Source: Streptomyces sp. NBC_00259
Lineage (GTDB): Bacteria > Actinomycetota > Actinomycetes > Streptomycetales > Streptomycetaceae
Reading direction: 5' to 3'
NCBI RefSeq assembly: GCF_036181745.1
Contig: NZ_CP108080.1
Span: forward strand, 4,839,501 to 4,903,500
DNA: 64,000 nt
In this document: positions 44,451-52,651 of the stretch, piece after piece
Position numbering within the stretch: position 1 is the stretch's first letter
Layout: every line of letters starts with the position of its first letter
Notes under the pieces: model-generated
The model's database searches: none
What the model was told of the DNA's origin: nothing
What the model saw: only the letters and a program-made list of their open reading frames with translations
Position numbers and translations under genes: made by a program

Positions 44451-45239
44451 GTGGTCCCGCACGTCACACACCGCTGGGCCCGCGCCGTCGTCTGCGCCGC
44501 CCTCGCGGGGGCGCTCGCCTCGTGCGCCCCCGCCCCCACCCCCGCCGGCGGGCAGGCCGATGCCGGCCGGGGCCGGTCCGTGCAGCCCGCCGCCCCGCGC
44601 CCGGACCCTTCCGGGCGGCCGGGCGCGTCCGCCTCGTCGCCCTCGGCGTCGTCGGCATCGCCCCGGACGCCGGCCGGGAGCCCTGCGCCGTCCCGCAGCG
44701 CGCAGCCCGAGGGCTCTGCGCCGTCCCGCGTCGCCGAGCCCCCGACGACCGCCCGAGCCGCCGGACCCGCCGGACCGTCGCGTGCCGCCGCGCCGTCGAC
44801 CGCGAAGCCCGCGGCACGCGAGTCCCGCGCGTCGCGGGTTCCGGCGTACGACCCGAAGGAGACCGTCCTCCACATCGGCGGCTGGTCCCGGCCGCTGCGC
44901 CGTGGCGGCCAGCAGGAGGTGGACGCCTGCCGGACGGCGGTCCTCTTCGACGGGCCCGAGCCGGGCAGGGAGAACGGCTTCGAGCTGGACACCTCGGTGA
45001 TCGTCGGTCATGACTTCTGCGGCTTCGACCTGTTCGCGGATCTCCCCGTCGGCACCGACGTGCGGATCACCGGCCCGAAGGGCGAGCTGAGGTACCGCGT
45101 CTACGCCACCTACGTCACCCCCGGCCAGGGCGGCTCCAACAGCGGTCTCTACTGGGGCGACATCACCCTGCAGAGCTGCCTCGGCCCGGACACCGGCTTC
45201 AGCTACCTCGAACGCGTCTCGCCCGCGCGCGAACCCTGA
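44451..45239 (+). CDS. Lipoprotein with a sortase-fold domain
   Basis: 262 residues. The signal peptide ends in lipobox LASC with Cys25. About 105 residues rich in Ala, Pro and Ser follow as a wall-spanning linker. The C-terminal domain reads VLHIGGWSRPL, SVIVGHDFCGFDLFADLPVGTDVRIT, then ITLQSCLGPDTGFSYLERV. This resembles a class F-like sortase, with His187, Cys243 (TLxSC) and Arg255 in the right order. A lipid-anchored sortase would be unusual, since sortases normally use an N-terminal helix. It follows pstB after eight bases. Activity is not proven; it may only keep the fold. Confidence 0.75.
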   Translation: MVPHVTHRWARAVVCAALAGALASCAPAPTPAGGQADAGRGRSVQPAAPRPDPSGRPGASASSPSASSASPRTPAGSPAPSRSAQPEGSAPSRVAEPPTTARAAGPAGPSRAAAPSTAKPAARESRASRVPAYDPKETVLHIGGWSRPLRRGGQQEVDACRTAVLFDGPEPGRENGFELDTSVIVGHDFCGFDLFADLPVGTDVRITGPKGELRYRVYATYVTPGQGGSNSGLYWGDITLQSCLGPDTGFSYLERVSPAREP

Positions 45240-45309
45240 AGGTGCTGCGAAGGCGCCCTGGAGGGGAGTGCCCTGACGGCCTGAAAGAGACTCCCGGAGC
45301 TGCCCCCGG

Positions 45310-46608
45310 TCACGGCGGCCCCTGCCACACCAGCAGCAGATGTCCGCCGAGCCACGCCGACGACAGCACCGCCCCGCCCAGCACCAGCAGGGCCACCGGC
45401 CGCCGCGCCCGTGCCACCCCCGCCGCGACGGGCAGGAGCAGCGGGAAGGCGGGCAGGAGGAAGCGGGCCCGCGGGAAGTAGACGCCGCCGCTGCCGAGCA
45501 CGATCAGCAGCATTACGCCCGTGAACACCAGCAGCACCAGCGGCTGCCGGTCGGTGAGGCAGAGCAGGTACAGCCCCGTGGACACCAGCAGGACGACGGA
45601 GACCACCACCATCAGCAGCTGCGGGTGCGGGCGGTAGGCGAGCTGCTTCGTCAGCTCCTCCAGCGTCAGACGCCCGCCGTCCCACGCGTTCTTCCACCGC
45701 TCCTGCACGGCGAAGTAGCCGTCCCACCGCCCGAGCCGCAGCGCCACCCACGTGACGTATCCGCACCAGCCCAGCGGGGCGATCAGCGCGCCCGCGAGCG
45801 GGCGGAGCTCACGGGTGCGGACGAGCGCCACCAGTCCGGCCAGCGTCACCGCCGCCGCGATCGCGATGCCCGTCGGGCGGGTCAGCCCGGCGAGCGTCGC
45901 GAGCCAGCCCGCCCACAGCCAGCGGCCGGTGAGCACCGCGTACAGCGCCCAGGCGACGAACGCCGTGAACAGCGACTCGGTGTAGCCCATCCACTGGACG
46001 ACCGCGACGGGCATCGCCCCCCACAGCACCGCCGCGACCGTCCCGGTACGCCACCCGTGGAGCCGCTCGCCGACCGCGAAGATCCCCCACGCGGCCACCA
46101 GGGACGACCCGATCGCCAGGGCCAGGGCCACGGAGGCACGGCTGCCCGGTGTCACCCCCGCGACGGCCTTGACCAGCATCGGATACAGCGGGAAGAAGGC
46201 GAGGTTGTTCGACTCCATCGCGGTGCCGAGCCGGTGCTCGTAGCCGTGGTCGGCGATCCCCAGATACCACTCGGAGTCCCAGGACGTGGCCAGCGCCGGC
46301 CACAGCGTCTGCCCCTTGAGGTGCGACCAGTGCGCGAGGATGAGAAGCCCGGTCAGCCGTACCGCGACATAGCCGAGCAGCGCGGGCGCGGCCCGGGTCA
46401 GCGCCCGGAACAGCCGGTTCTCCCTGCCCGGTACGGGACCGCCTCCCGGGGCGGGTGGCCGGCGGGAGGCGGGGACGGTGACGTGATGCGTTGCGGTCGG
46501 GGGCACGGGCGTGGCTCCGGTGACTCGACGGGCACTGCTCGGGGCCACCATCGCCCGCGCGGCGGGGGCAGGCACGGGCCGCTGCGTCAACTGCCGTACG
46601 GAAATCAC
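45310..46608 (-). CDS. PIG-V-like GT-C mannosyltransferase
   Basis: About 432 residues with about ten membrane helices. WDSEWYLGIADHGYE in the first outer loop carries the GT-C acidic motif. NNLAFFPLYPMLVKAVAG and GYTESLFTAFVAWALY are typical of the PIG-V/DUF2029-like polyprenyl-phosphate-mannose-dependent transferases. It should add mannose outside the membrane to a lipid, glycan or protein. It is convergent with the sortase-fold lipoprotein gene. The first 60 residues are polar and the start is uncertain (GTG 46608, TTG 46614 or ATG 46551). Confidence 0.8.
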   Translation of the reverse strand: MISVRQLTQRPVPAPAARAMVAPSSARRVTGATPVPPTATHHVTVPASRRPPAPGGGPVPGRENRLFRALTRAAPALLGYVAVRLTGLLILAHWSHLKGQTLWPALATSWDSEWYLGIADHGYEHRLGTAMESNNLAFFPLYPMLVKAVAGVTPGSRASVALALAIGSSLVAAWGIFAVGERLHGWRTGTVAAVLWGAMPVAVVQWMGYTESLFTAFVAWALYAVLTGRWLWAGWLATLAGLTRPTGIAIAAAVTLAGLVALVRTRELRPLAGALIAPLGWCGYVTWVALRLGRWDGYFAVQERWKNAWDGGRLTLEELTKQLAYRPHPQLLMVVVSVVLLVSTGLYLLCLTDRQPLVLLVFTGVMLLIVLGSGGVYFPRARFLLPAFPLLLPVAAGVARARRPVALLVLGGAVLSSAWLGGHLLLVWQGPP

Positions 46609-46671
46609 CCGCAAGTAGACCGCGCGGGCGCGGGTGCCGCGGCCGCGCCCGCGGCCTTCGGAAGTCCCGGC

Positions 46672-46728
46672 CCGCAGCCGTCAGATGCCGGCGGCGGCCC
46701 CCGCAGCCGTCAGATGCCGGCGGCGGCC
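46672..46728. repeat. 29-bp direct duplication at mutase 3' end
   Basis: Units at 46672-46699 and 46701-46728 are almost identical and each contains the mutase stop codon region. The second copy on the plus strand is the coding one; the other lies after the stop. Confidence 0.85.
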
Positions 46729-48359
46729 GCCAGATCGCGCTTGACCGCCGAGAGGACCTCCGCCGCCCGGGCCCGCGCGTCCGTCAGCCCGCTCGCCCCG
46801 GCGACCGGGACCACGACCTCCAGGTAGCACTTGAGCTTGGGCTCGGTGCCGCTCGGCCGGACGATGACCCGCGCCGTGTACGCGCCGTCGAGGTGGTAGC
46901 GCAGACCGTCCGTCGGCGGCAGCTGTTCGCTGCCCTGCGTCAGGTCCTCGGCCGACACGACCCGCAGCCCGGCCAGCAGCACCGGCGGCTGCTCGCGCAG
47001 CCGGCGCATGGCGTCCGCGATGACGCCCAGGTCCTCCACCCGCACCGACAGCTGGTCGGTCGCGTGCAGACCGTGCGTGACGGCCAGGTCGTCCAGCAGG
47101 TCCGAGAGCGTACGGCCCTGCGCCTTGAGCTCCGAGGCCAGTTCGGCGACGAGCAGCGCGGCGGTGATGCCGTCCTTGTCGCGGACGCCGTCGGGGTCGA
47201 CGCAGTAGCCGAGCGCCTCCTCGTACCCGTACCGCAGGCCGTCCACGCGCGAGATCCACTTGAAGCCGGTCAGGGTCTCCTCGTACCCGAGCCCGGCGGC
47301 CTCGGCGATCCGTCCCAGCAGCGACGACGACACGATCGACTCGGCGAACGTGCCACGGGCGCCCTTGTGCACCAGGTGCGCGGCGAGCAGTGCGCCGACC
47401 TCGTCGCCGCGGAGCATGCGCCAGCCGCCGTCGACCGTGTCGTCGGGGACGGCGACCGCGCAGCGGTCCGCGTCGGGGTCGTTGGCGATGACGATGTCCG
47501 GACGGGCCTCGCGCGCCCTGGCGAACGCCAGGTCCATCGCGCCCGGCTCCTCCGGGTTGGGGAAGGCGACCGTCGGGAAGTCGGGGTCCGGCTCGGCCTG
47601 TTCCTCGACGAGCACCGGCGCGGGGAAGCCCGCCCGCTTCCAGGCGGCCAGCACCACGTCCGTGCCGACGCCGTGCAGGGCCGTGTGGACGACGGTGGCC
47701 GTCCGCGGGGAGCCGGGGCTCAGCACGGCGTCCGTCCGCTCCAGATAGGCCTGAAGGACCTCGTCCCCGAGCGTCTGCCAGCCGTCCCGCGGACGCGGTA
47801 CGTCGTGCAGGGACCCCACGGCGTCGATCTGCGCCGCGATCCCGCCGTCGGCCGGGGGCACGATCTGGGAGCCGTCACCGAGGTAGACCTTGTAGCCGTT
47901 GTCGCGCGGCGGGTTGTGGCTCGCCGTGACCTCGACACCGGCGACGGCGCCCAGGTGCCTGATCGCGAACGCGAGCACGGGCGTCGGCAGCGGGTGCGGC
48001 AGCAGTGCGGCGCGCAGCCCGGCGCCCACCATCACGGCGGCGGTGTCGCGGGCGAAGTCCGCGGACTTGTGACGGGCGTCGTATCCGATGACGACGAGGC
48101 CGTCGCCGTGGCCCTGGGCCCTGAGGTACGCCGCCAGGCCCGCGGCCGCGCGGATGACGACGGACCGGTTCATCCGCATCGGCCCGGCTCCGAGCTCGCC
48201 ACGCAGCCCGGCGGTCCCGAACTGCAGCGTCCCGGCGAACCGGGCGCCCAGCTCCGCCGTGTCCTGGGCCTCGATGAGCTTGCCCAGCTCGTCCCGGGTC
48301 TCCGCGTCGGGGTCCTCGGCCAGCCAAGCCCGGGCCTGCGTGATCAGGTCCTGCGCCAC
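46710..48359 (-). CDS. Phosphohexomutase/phosphopentomutase
   Basis: 549 residues. It belongs to the alpha-D-phosphohexomutase family: TASHNPPRDNGYKVYLGDGSQI holds the phosphoserine, IANDPDADRCAVAV the metal site, GDEVGALLA the sugar loop and RPSGTEPKLKCYLEV the phosphate site. It is usually annotated phosphomannomutase. Its place directly downstream of purine nucleoside phosphorylase suggests that it converts ribose- or deoxyribose-1-phosphate to the 5-phosphate needed by deoC (inference). GTG 48359 is the start. Its 3' end carries a short duplication. Confidence 0.92.
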   Translation of the reverse strand: MAQDLITQARAWLAEDPDAETRDELGKLIEAQDTAELGARFAGTLQFGTAGLRGELGAGPMRMNRSVVIRAAAGLAAYLRAQGHGDGLVVIGYDARHKSADFARDTAAVMVGAGLRAALLPHPLPTPVLAFAIRHLGAVAGVEVTASHNPPRDNGYKVYLGDGSQIVPPADGGIAAQIDAVGSLHDVPRPRDGWQTLGDEVLQAYLERTDAVLSPGSPRTATVVHTALHGVGTDVVLAAWKRAGFPAPVLVEEQAEPDPDFPTVAFPNPEEPGAMDLAFARAREARPDIVIANDPDADRCAVAVPDDTVDGGWRMLRGDEVGALLAAHLVHKGARGTFAESIVSSSLLGRIAEAAGLGYEETLTGFKWISRVDGLRYGYEEALGYCVDPDGVRDKDGITAALLVAELASELKAQGRTLSDLLDDLAVTHGLHATDQLSVRVEDLGVIADAMRRLREQPPVLLAGLRVVSAEDLTQGSEQLPPTDGLRYHLDGAYTARVIVRPSGTEPKLKCYLEVVVPVAGASGLTDARARAAEVLSAVKRDLAAAAGI

Positions 48360-48495
48360 GGTGATGTGCCTCTCTGATGTCGTTGTCGCAGTGAGCTACG
48401 CGTCCCCGCTCGGCCGCGTCCACCCGCTGAGGGCGGGGTCGCCGCCGGGCGGCGAAGCGGCCCCGGCACCGCGCGGGCACCGGGGCGAGGGCCCG

Positions 48496-49305
48496 TCAGA
48501 TACGGGCCAGCACCTGGGTCAGCAGCTCGCCCATCCGCGCGGCCGAGTCACGCCCGGCCTGCAGGACCTCTTCGTGGTTCAGCGGCTCGCCCGACAGCCC
48601 CGCCGCCAGGTTGGTGACGAGCGAGATGCCCAGCACCTCGGCGCCGGCCTCGCGGGCCGCGATCGCCTCCAGCACCGTGGACATGCCGACCAGGTCGCCG
48701 CCCATGACGCGGACCATGTTGATCTCGGCCGGGGTCTCGTAGTGCGGGCCGGGGAACTGGACGTACACGCCCTCCTCCAGCGTCGCGTCCACCTCCTTGC
48801 ACAGCGCCCGCAGCCGGGGCGAGTACAGATCGGTCAGGTCCACGAAGTTCGCGCCGATGATGGGGGAGGCGGCGGTCAGGTTGATGTGGTCGCTGATGAG
48901 GACCGGCTGGCCGGGCCGCATGCCTTCGCGCAGGCCGCCGCAGCCGTTGGTCAGCACGACGGTCTTGCAGCCCGAGGCGACGGCGGTGCGCACTCCGTGC
49001 GCCACGGCGGCGACGCCGCGGCCCTCGTAGTAGTGCGTACGGCCGAGGAAGACGAGCGCGCGCTTCTCACCGATCTTGTACGAGCGGATCTTGCCGCCGT
49101 GGCCCTCGACCGCCGGCGGCGGGAAGCCGGGCAGCTCGGTGACCGGGAACTCGGCGTCGGGGGCGCCGAGCGCATCGACGGCGGGCGCCCAGCCCGAGCC
49201 CATCACCAGGGCGACGTCATGGGTCTCGGCGCCGGTCAGCTCGCGCAGGCGCGCGGCCGCGGCGTCGGCGGCGGCGTGGGGGTCCGGGGTAACTGAAACG
49301 TTCAC
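48496..49305 (-). CDS. deoD: Purine nucleoside phosphorylase
   Basis: 269 residues. It is of the trimeric PNP type (PunA/XapA-like): VALVMGSGWAPAVDALG is the phosphate loop, LGRTHYYEGRG follows, and YVQFPGPHYETPAEINM and LGISLVTNLAAGL form the purine site. It releases purine base and (deoxy)ribose-1-phosphate from inosine or guanosine. TACCCT lies six bases before GTG 49305, so the mRNA may be leaderless. The operator CTACGCGCGTAG is 24 bases upstream of the start. The mutase gene follows in the same direction. Confidence 0.93.
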   Translation of the reverse strand: MNVSVTPDPHAAADAAAARLRELTGAETHDVALVMGSGWAPAVDALGAPDAEFPVTELPGFPPPAVEGHGGKIRSYKIGEKRALVFLGRTHYYEGRGVAAVAHGVRTAVASGCKTVVLTNGCGGLREGMRPGQPVLISDHINLTAASPIIGANFVDLTDLYSPRLRALCKEVDATLEEGVYVQFPGPHYETPAEINMVRVMGGDLVGMSTVLEAIAAREAGAEVLGISLVTNLAAGLSGEPLNHEEVLQAGRDSAARMGELLTQVLARI

Positions 49306-49311
49306 GGGAAA

Positions 49312-49341
49312 AGGGTAGCCCGAGAAGCCCTACGCGCGTAG
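49312..49341 (-). promoter_or_regulatory. deoD promoter with nucleoside-regulon operator (site E)
   Basis: A perfect core CTACGCGCGTAG (49330-49341) lies 12 bases upstream of TACCCT (49317-49312), in the -35 region. The start codon follows after six bases. Like add, the sequence reads TCTACGCGCGTAGGG on the coding strand. Confidence 0.75.
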
Positions 49342-49436
49342 ATGAGGATGCTCACGACTCTGTGAACGTTTCCTCGTGGGAACGTACAAGGGGACGCACG
49401 GACCGGCTCCGGCCGGGCGTACGAGAGGGCCGTCGC

Positions 49437-49874
49437 TCAGCAGGGGCGCTTGCGCAGCTCCATCACGTAGTCGTGCGGTGCGCCGGCGGACTCGGCCGCG
49501 TCGGCGATCTCGCCGAGGTAGCGGGCGGAGGGCAGCCCTCCCTCGTATCCGTTCAGCACGTACACCCAGGCGGGTTCCTCGCCGTCCAGTGTGTGCACCC
49601 GCACCCGCATGCGCCGGTAGATGTCGAGCCCGACACCCTCCCAGCGGTCCAGCGAGTCCTCGTCCAGCGGAGCGACGTCGTACAACGCGACGAAGACCTG
49701 TGAGCGCGGGGCCTCCACGATCGTGGCCAGCGCGCCTTCCCAGCCCATCTGCTCGCCGCCGAACGTCAGCCGCCAGCCGTTGAGCCAGCCCGTGCCGCGC
49801 AGCGGCGAGTGCGGTGCGCGGCGGGTCATGAGCCGCGCGTCGAGGTTGCCGGCGTACGCGGCGTAGAGCGACAT
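49437..49874 (-). CDS. Gamma-glutamylcyclotransferase-like protein
   Basis: 145 residues. MSLYAAYAGNLD is the family's N-terminal motif YGxN-like strand (usually YGTL or YGSN). The region GWRLTFGGEQMGWEGALATIVEAPRSQVFVALYDVAPLDEDSLDRWEGVGLDIYRRM contains the catalytic Glu area of the GGCT/AIG2 fold. The protein is cytoplasmic and probably acts on a gamma-glutamyl amine or similar compound. The start ATG 49874 gives the expected N-terminus. The 95-base gap to deoD holds operator site E, but this gene reads toward it and is not controlled by it. Confidence 0.82.
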   Translation of the reverse strand: MSLYAAYAGNLDARLMTRRAPHSPLRGTGWLNGWRLTFGGEQMGWEGALATIVEAPRSQVFVALYDVAPLDEDSLDRWEGVGLDIYRRMRVRVHTLDGEEPAWVYVLNGYEGGLPSARYLGEIADAAESAGAPHDYVMELRKRPC

Positions 49875-50064
49875 GGGATCGAGGGTACGGGAGGGGGAGC
49901 CGTGACCGCCCGTCCCGACGGACGGGCCCCGATCGAGAGGCGCGTCCGCGGGGCCCGGATCCCGGCCGGTACCGAGGCCCCGGCGCGAAGCACCTTGAAG
50001 CGTGCGGGACAATGGGTGGGACCGACCCCCGGCAGAGCGAGCGAGAGCGCGAGGCGTGACCCCA

Positions 50065-51504
50065 GTGACCCGGATCGTGATCATCGGTGGCGGACCCGGC
50101 GGATACGAGGCGGCCCTGGTGGGCGCCCAGCTCGGCGCGGAGGTGACCGTCGTCGACTGCGACGGCCTCGGCGGGGCGTCCGTCCTCACCGACTGCGTGC
50201 CGTCGAAGACCCTGATCGCCACCGCCGAGGTGATGACGAACTTCGACTCCTCGCACGAGGAGCTCGGCATCATCGTCGCGGACGACACCCCGCACATCGA
50301 GCAGGCGGCCCGGATCGTCGGCGTCGACCTCGGCAAGGTCAACCGACGGGTGAAGCGGCTCGCGCTCGCCCAGTCCCACGACATCACCGCCTCCGTCACC
50401 CGTGCCGGCGCCCGCGTCATGCGCGGCCGGGGCCGGCTCCAGGGCATGCAGGCCATGGACGGCTCCCGCAAGGTGGTCGTCACCGCCGCGGACGGCAGCG
50501 AGGAGACGCTCACGGCCGACGCCGTGCTGATCGCGACCGGCGGTCACCCCCGCGAGATCCCGGACGCGCAGCCCGACGGCGAGCGGATCCTCAACTGGAC
50601 CCAGGTGTACGACCTGACCGAGCTGCCCGAAGAGCTGATCGTGGTCGGTTCGGGTGTCACCGGCGCCGAGTTCGCCGGCGCCTACCAGGCGCTCGGCTCC
50701 CGGGTCACGCTCGTCTCCTCCCGCGACCGGGTGCTGCCGGGCGAGGACCCGGACGCCGCCGCCGTCCTGGAGGACGTCTTCCGGCGCCGCGGGATGAACG
50801 TCATGGCCCGCTCCCGCGCCCAGTCCGCCAAGCGGGTCGGCGACCGGGTCGAGGTGACGCTGGCCGACGGCCGGGTCATCTCGGGCACGCACTGTCTGAT
50901 GGCCGTCGGCGCCATCCCGAACTCCGCGGGCATGGGTCTGGACGAGGCCGGGGTCAAGCTCACCGAGTCCGGGCACATCTGGACGGACAAGGTCTCGCGC
51001 ACGACGGCGCCGGGTGTGTACGCGGCCGGTGACGTCACCGGGATCTTCGCGCTGGCGTCGGTGGCGGCGATGCAGGGACGTATCGCCATGTACCACTTCC
51101 TCGGCGACGCGGTGGCCCCGCTGAACCTGAAGGCGGTCTCCTCGAACGTCTTCACCGACCCGGAGATCGCCACCGTCGGCTACTCGCAGGCGGACGTCGA
51201 CGGCGGCGTCATCGACGCCCGCGTCGTCAAGCTGCCGCTGCTGCGCAACCCGCGCGCCAAGATGCAGGGCATCCGGGACGGCTTCGTGAAGATCTTCTGC
51301 CGTCCGGGCACGGGCATCGTGGTCGGCGGAGTGGTCGTGTCGCCGCGCGCTTCGGAACTGATCCATCCCATCTCGATCGCGGTCGACAACAACCTGACGG
51401 TGGAACAGATCGCAAACGCGTTCACGGTGTACCCGTCGCTGTCGGGCTCGATCGCGGAGGTCGCCCGCCAGCTGCACACGCGGAAGGCGATGGGCGAGGC
51501 GTAG
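50065..51504 (+). CDS. lpdA: LpdA-type NAD(P)H quinone dehydrogenase
   Basis: 479 residues. The FAD-binding GGGPGGYEAALVGAQLG opens the protein, VVGSGVTGAEFAGAYQALGS binds NAD(P) and a pyridine-nucleotide-disulfide dimerisation domain ends it. Where true lipoamide dehydrogenases have CLNVGCIPSK, this has GGASVLTDCVPSK, with only one Cys, so no redox disulfide can form. That fits M. tuberculosis LpdA (Rv3303c), a quinone reductase (literature memory). GAGG (50051-50054) is ten bases before GTG 50065; GTG 50056 is the alternative. It precedes the DeoR gene by about 150 bases. Confidence 0.88.
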   Translation: MTRIVIIGGGPGGYEAALVGAQLGAEVTVVDCDGLGGASVLTDCVPSKTLIATAEVMTNFDSSHEELGIIVADDTPHIEQAARIVGVDLGKVNRRVKRLALAQSHDITASVTRAGARVMRGRGRLQGMQAMDGSRKVVVTAADGSEETLTADAVLIATGGHPREIPDAQPDGERILNWTQVYDLTELPEELIVVGSGVTGAEFAGAYQALGSRVTLVSSRDRVLPGEDPDAAAVLEDVFRRRGMNVMARSRAQSAKRVGDRVEVTLADGRVISGTHCLMAVGAIPNSAGMGLDEAGVKLTESGHIWTDKVSRTTAPGVYAAGDVTGIFALASVAAMQGRIAMYHFLGDAVAPLNLKAVSSNVFTDPEIATVGYSQADVDGGVIDARVVKLPLLRNPRAKMQGIRDGFVKIFCRPGTGIVVGGVVVSPRASELIHPISIAVDNNLTVEQIANAFTVYPSLSGSIAEVARQLHTRKAMGEA

Positions 51505-51626
51505 CGGAGCCGGTGGCCGGCGCGGCGGGGATCAACCCCGGCAAGCCGGGACGATCGGGCAGGGCGCCTATACCACTTCAGGGGTCCCTGTGTGCGCAAC
51601 TTCCCCAATTCGGCGCAAAGTGCTGA

Positions 51627-51652
51627 AACCCCTAGACCGCTGGGGTTACTGT
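51627..51652 (+). promoter_or_regulatory. DeoR-gene promoter with inverted repeat
   Basis: TACTGT (51647-51652) lies exactly seven bases before GTG 51660, so the mRNA is probably leaderless. The inverted repeat AACCCC-N9-GGGGTT (51627-51647) sits just upstream and could be autoregulatory. It does not resemble the CTACGCGCGTAG site. Confidence 0.5.
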
Positions 51653-51659
51653 CAGTTTC

Positions 51660-52580
51660 GTGTTCGCTGCAGAACGTCGTCAATTGATCCTCGAAATGGT
51701 GCGTGCCAACGGTGCCGTGTCGCTCCGTGAGCTCGCCCGCGTCGTCCAGACCTCCGAAGTGACCGTACGGCGGGACGTGCGGGCGCTGGAGGCAGAAGGA
51801 CTCCTCGACCGCCGGCACGGCGGTGCGGTGTTGCCGGGTGGATTCACGCGAGAGTCCGGCTTCCCGCAGAAATCCCATCTCGCGACCGCGGAGAAGACGG
51901 CCATCGCCGACGCCGCCGCGGCCCTGGTCGAAGAGGGCGAGGCCATCGTGGTCGGCGCCGGTACGACCACGCAGGAGCTGGCGCGCCGGCTCGCGCGGAT
52001 TCCGGGGCTGACCGTGGTCACCAACTCCCTGCTGGTCGCCCAGGCGCTGGCGCACGCCAACCGGGTCGAGGTCGTCATGACCGGCGGCACGCTGCGTGGC
52101 TCGAACTACGCGCTGGTCGGCAGCGGGGCCGAGCAGTCGCTGCAGGGGCTGCGGGTCTCCCGTGCGTTCCTCTCCGGCAGCGGGCTGACCGCGGAGCGCG
52201 GGCTGTCCACGTCCAACATGCTGTCCGCGAGCGTCGACCGGGCGCTGGTGCAGGCGGCGGCCGAGGTCGTGGTCCTGGCGGACCACACGAAGCTGGGCAC
52301 GGACACGATGTTCCAGACGGTGCCGACGGACGTGATCACGCGCCTGGTGACGGACGAGCCCCCGCCGCACGACGACCGCGCGGTGACGGAGCTGCAGGCG
52401 CTCGCGGACCAGGGCGTGCAGGTCGCGGTGGCGGGCGGCACGGTCGACACCCCCCGCGCCCGCCGCGAGGTCCCCCTCCCGGGCCAGCGCCGCACGCACC
52501 CCACGCCGACCCTCCGCCCGGCCACGTCCCTCTCCACGGACGCCCCGGACCGCCGCGTGGCCGACCTCCGCCGCCGCTGA
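51660..52580 (+). CDS. DeoR-family transcriptional regulator
   Basis: 306 residues. The N-terminal winged HTH is typical DeoR: ERRQLILEMVRANGAVSLRELARVVQTSEVTVRRDVRALEAEGLLDRRHGGAV. The sugar-phosphate sensing domain follows (GAGTTTQELARRL, VVTNSLLVAQAL, VVLADHTKLGTDT). The last 50 residues form an Arg/Pro-rich tail not usual for the family. It sits next to the nucleoside catabolic genes and is the only DeoR protein in the window. It is therefore a candidate for the CTACGCGCGTAG operators, although no such site lies at its own promoter. Confidence 0.9.
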   Translation: MFAAERRQLILEMVRANGAVSLRELARVVQTSEVTVRRDVRALEAEGLLDRRHGGAVLPGGFTRESGFPQKSHLATAEKTAIADAAAALVEEGEAIVVGAGTTTQELARRLARIPGLTVVTNSLLVAQALAHANRVEVVMTGGTLRGSNYALVGSGAEQSLQGLRVSRAFLSGSGLTAERGLSTSNMLSASVDRALVQAAAEVVVLADHTKLGTDTMFQTVPTDVITRLVTDEPPPHDDRAVTELQALADQGVQVAVAGGTVDTPRARREVPLPGQRRTHPTPTLRPATSLSTDAPDRRVADLRRR

Positions 52581-52651
52581 CCCTTCCGTCCGACGGGGAC
52601 GCCCCTGCGGGGTGTCCCTCGCGGGGGCTCCGTGAGCCCGTACCGCCCGGG

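Noticed and set aside
48408..48414. CTACGCG half-site near the mutase start
   Set aside because: Only one half of the nucleoside operator is present and the second half is unrelated (TCCCC). The mutase gene follows deoD and can be read from site E.
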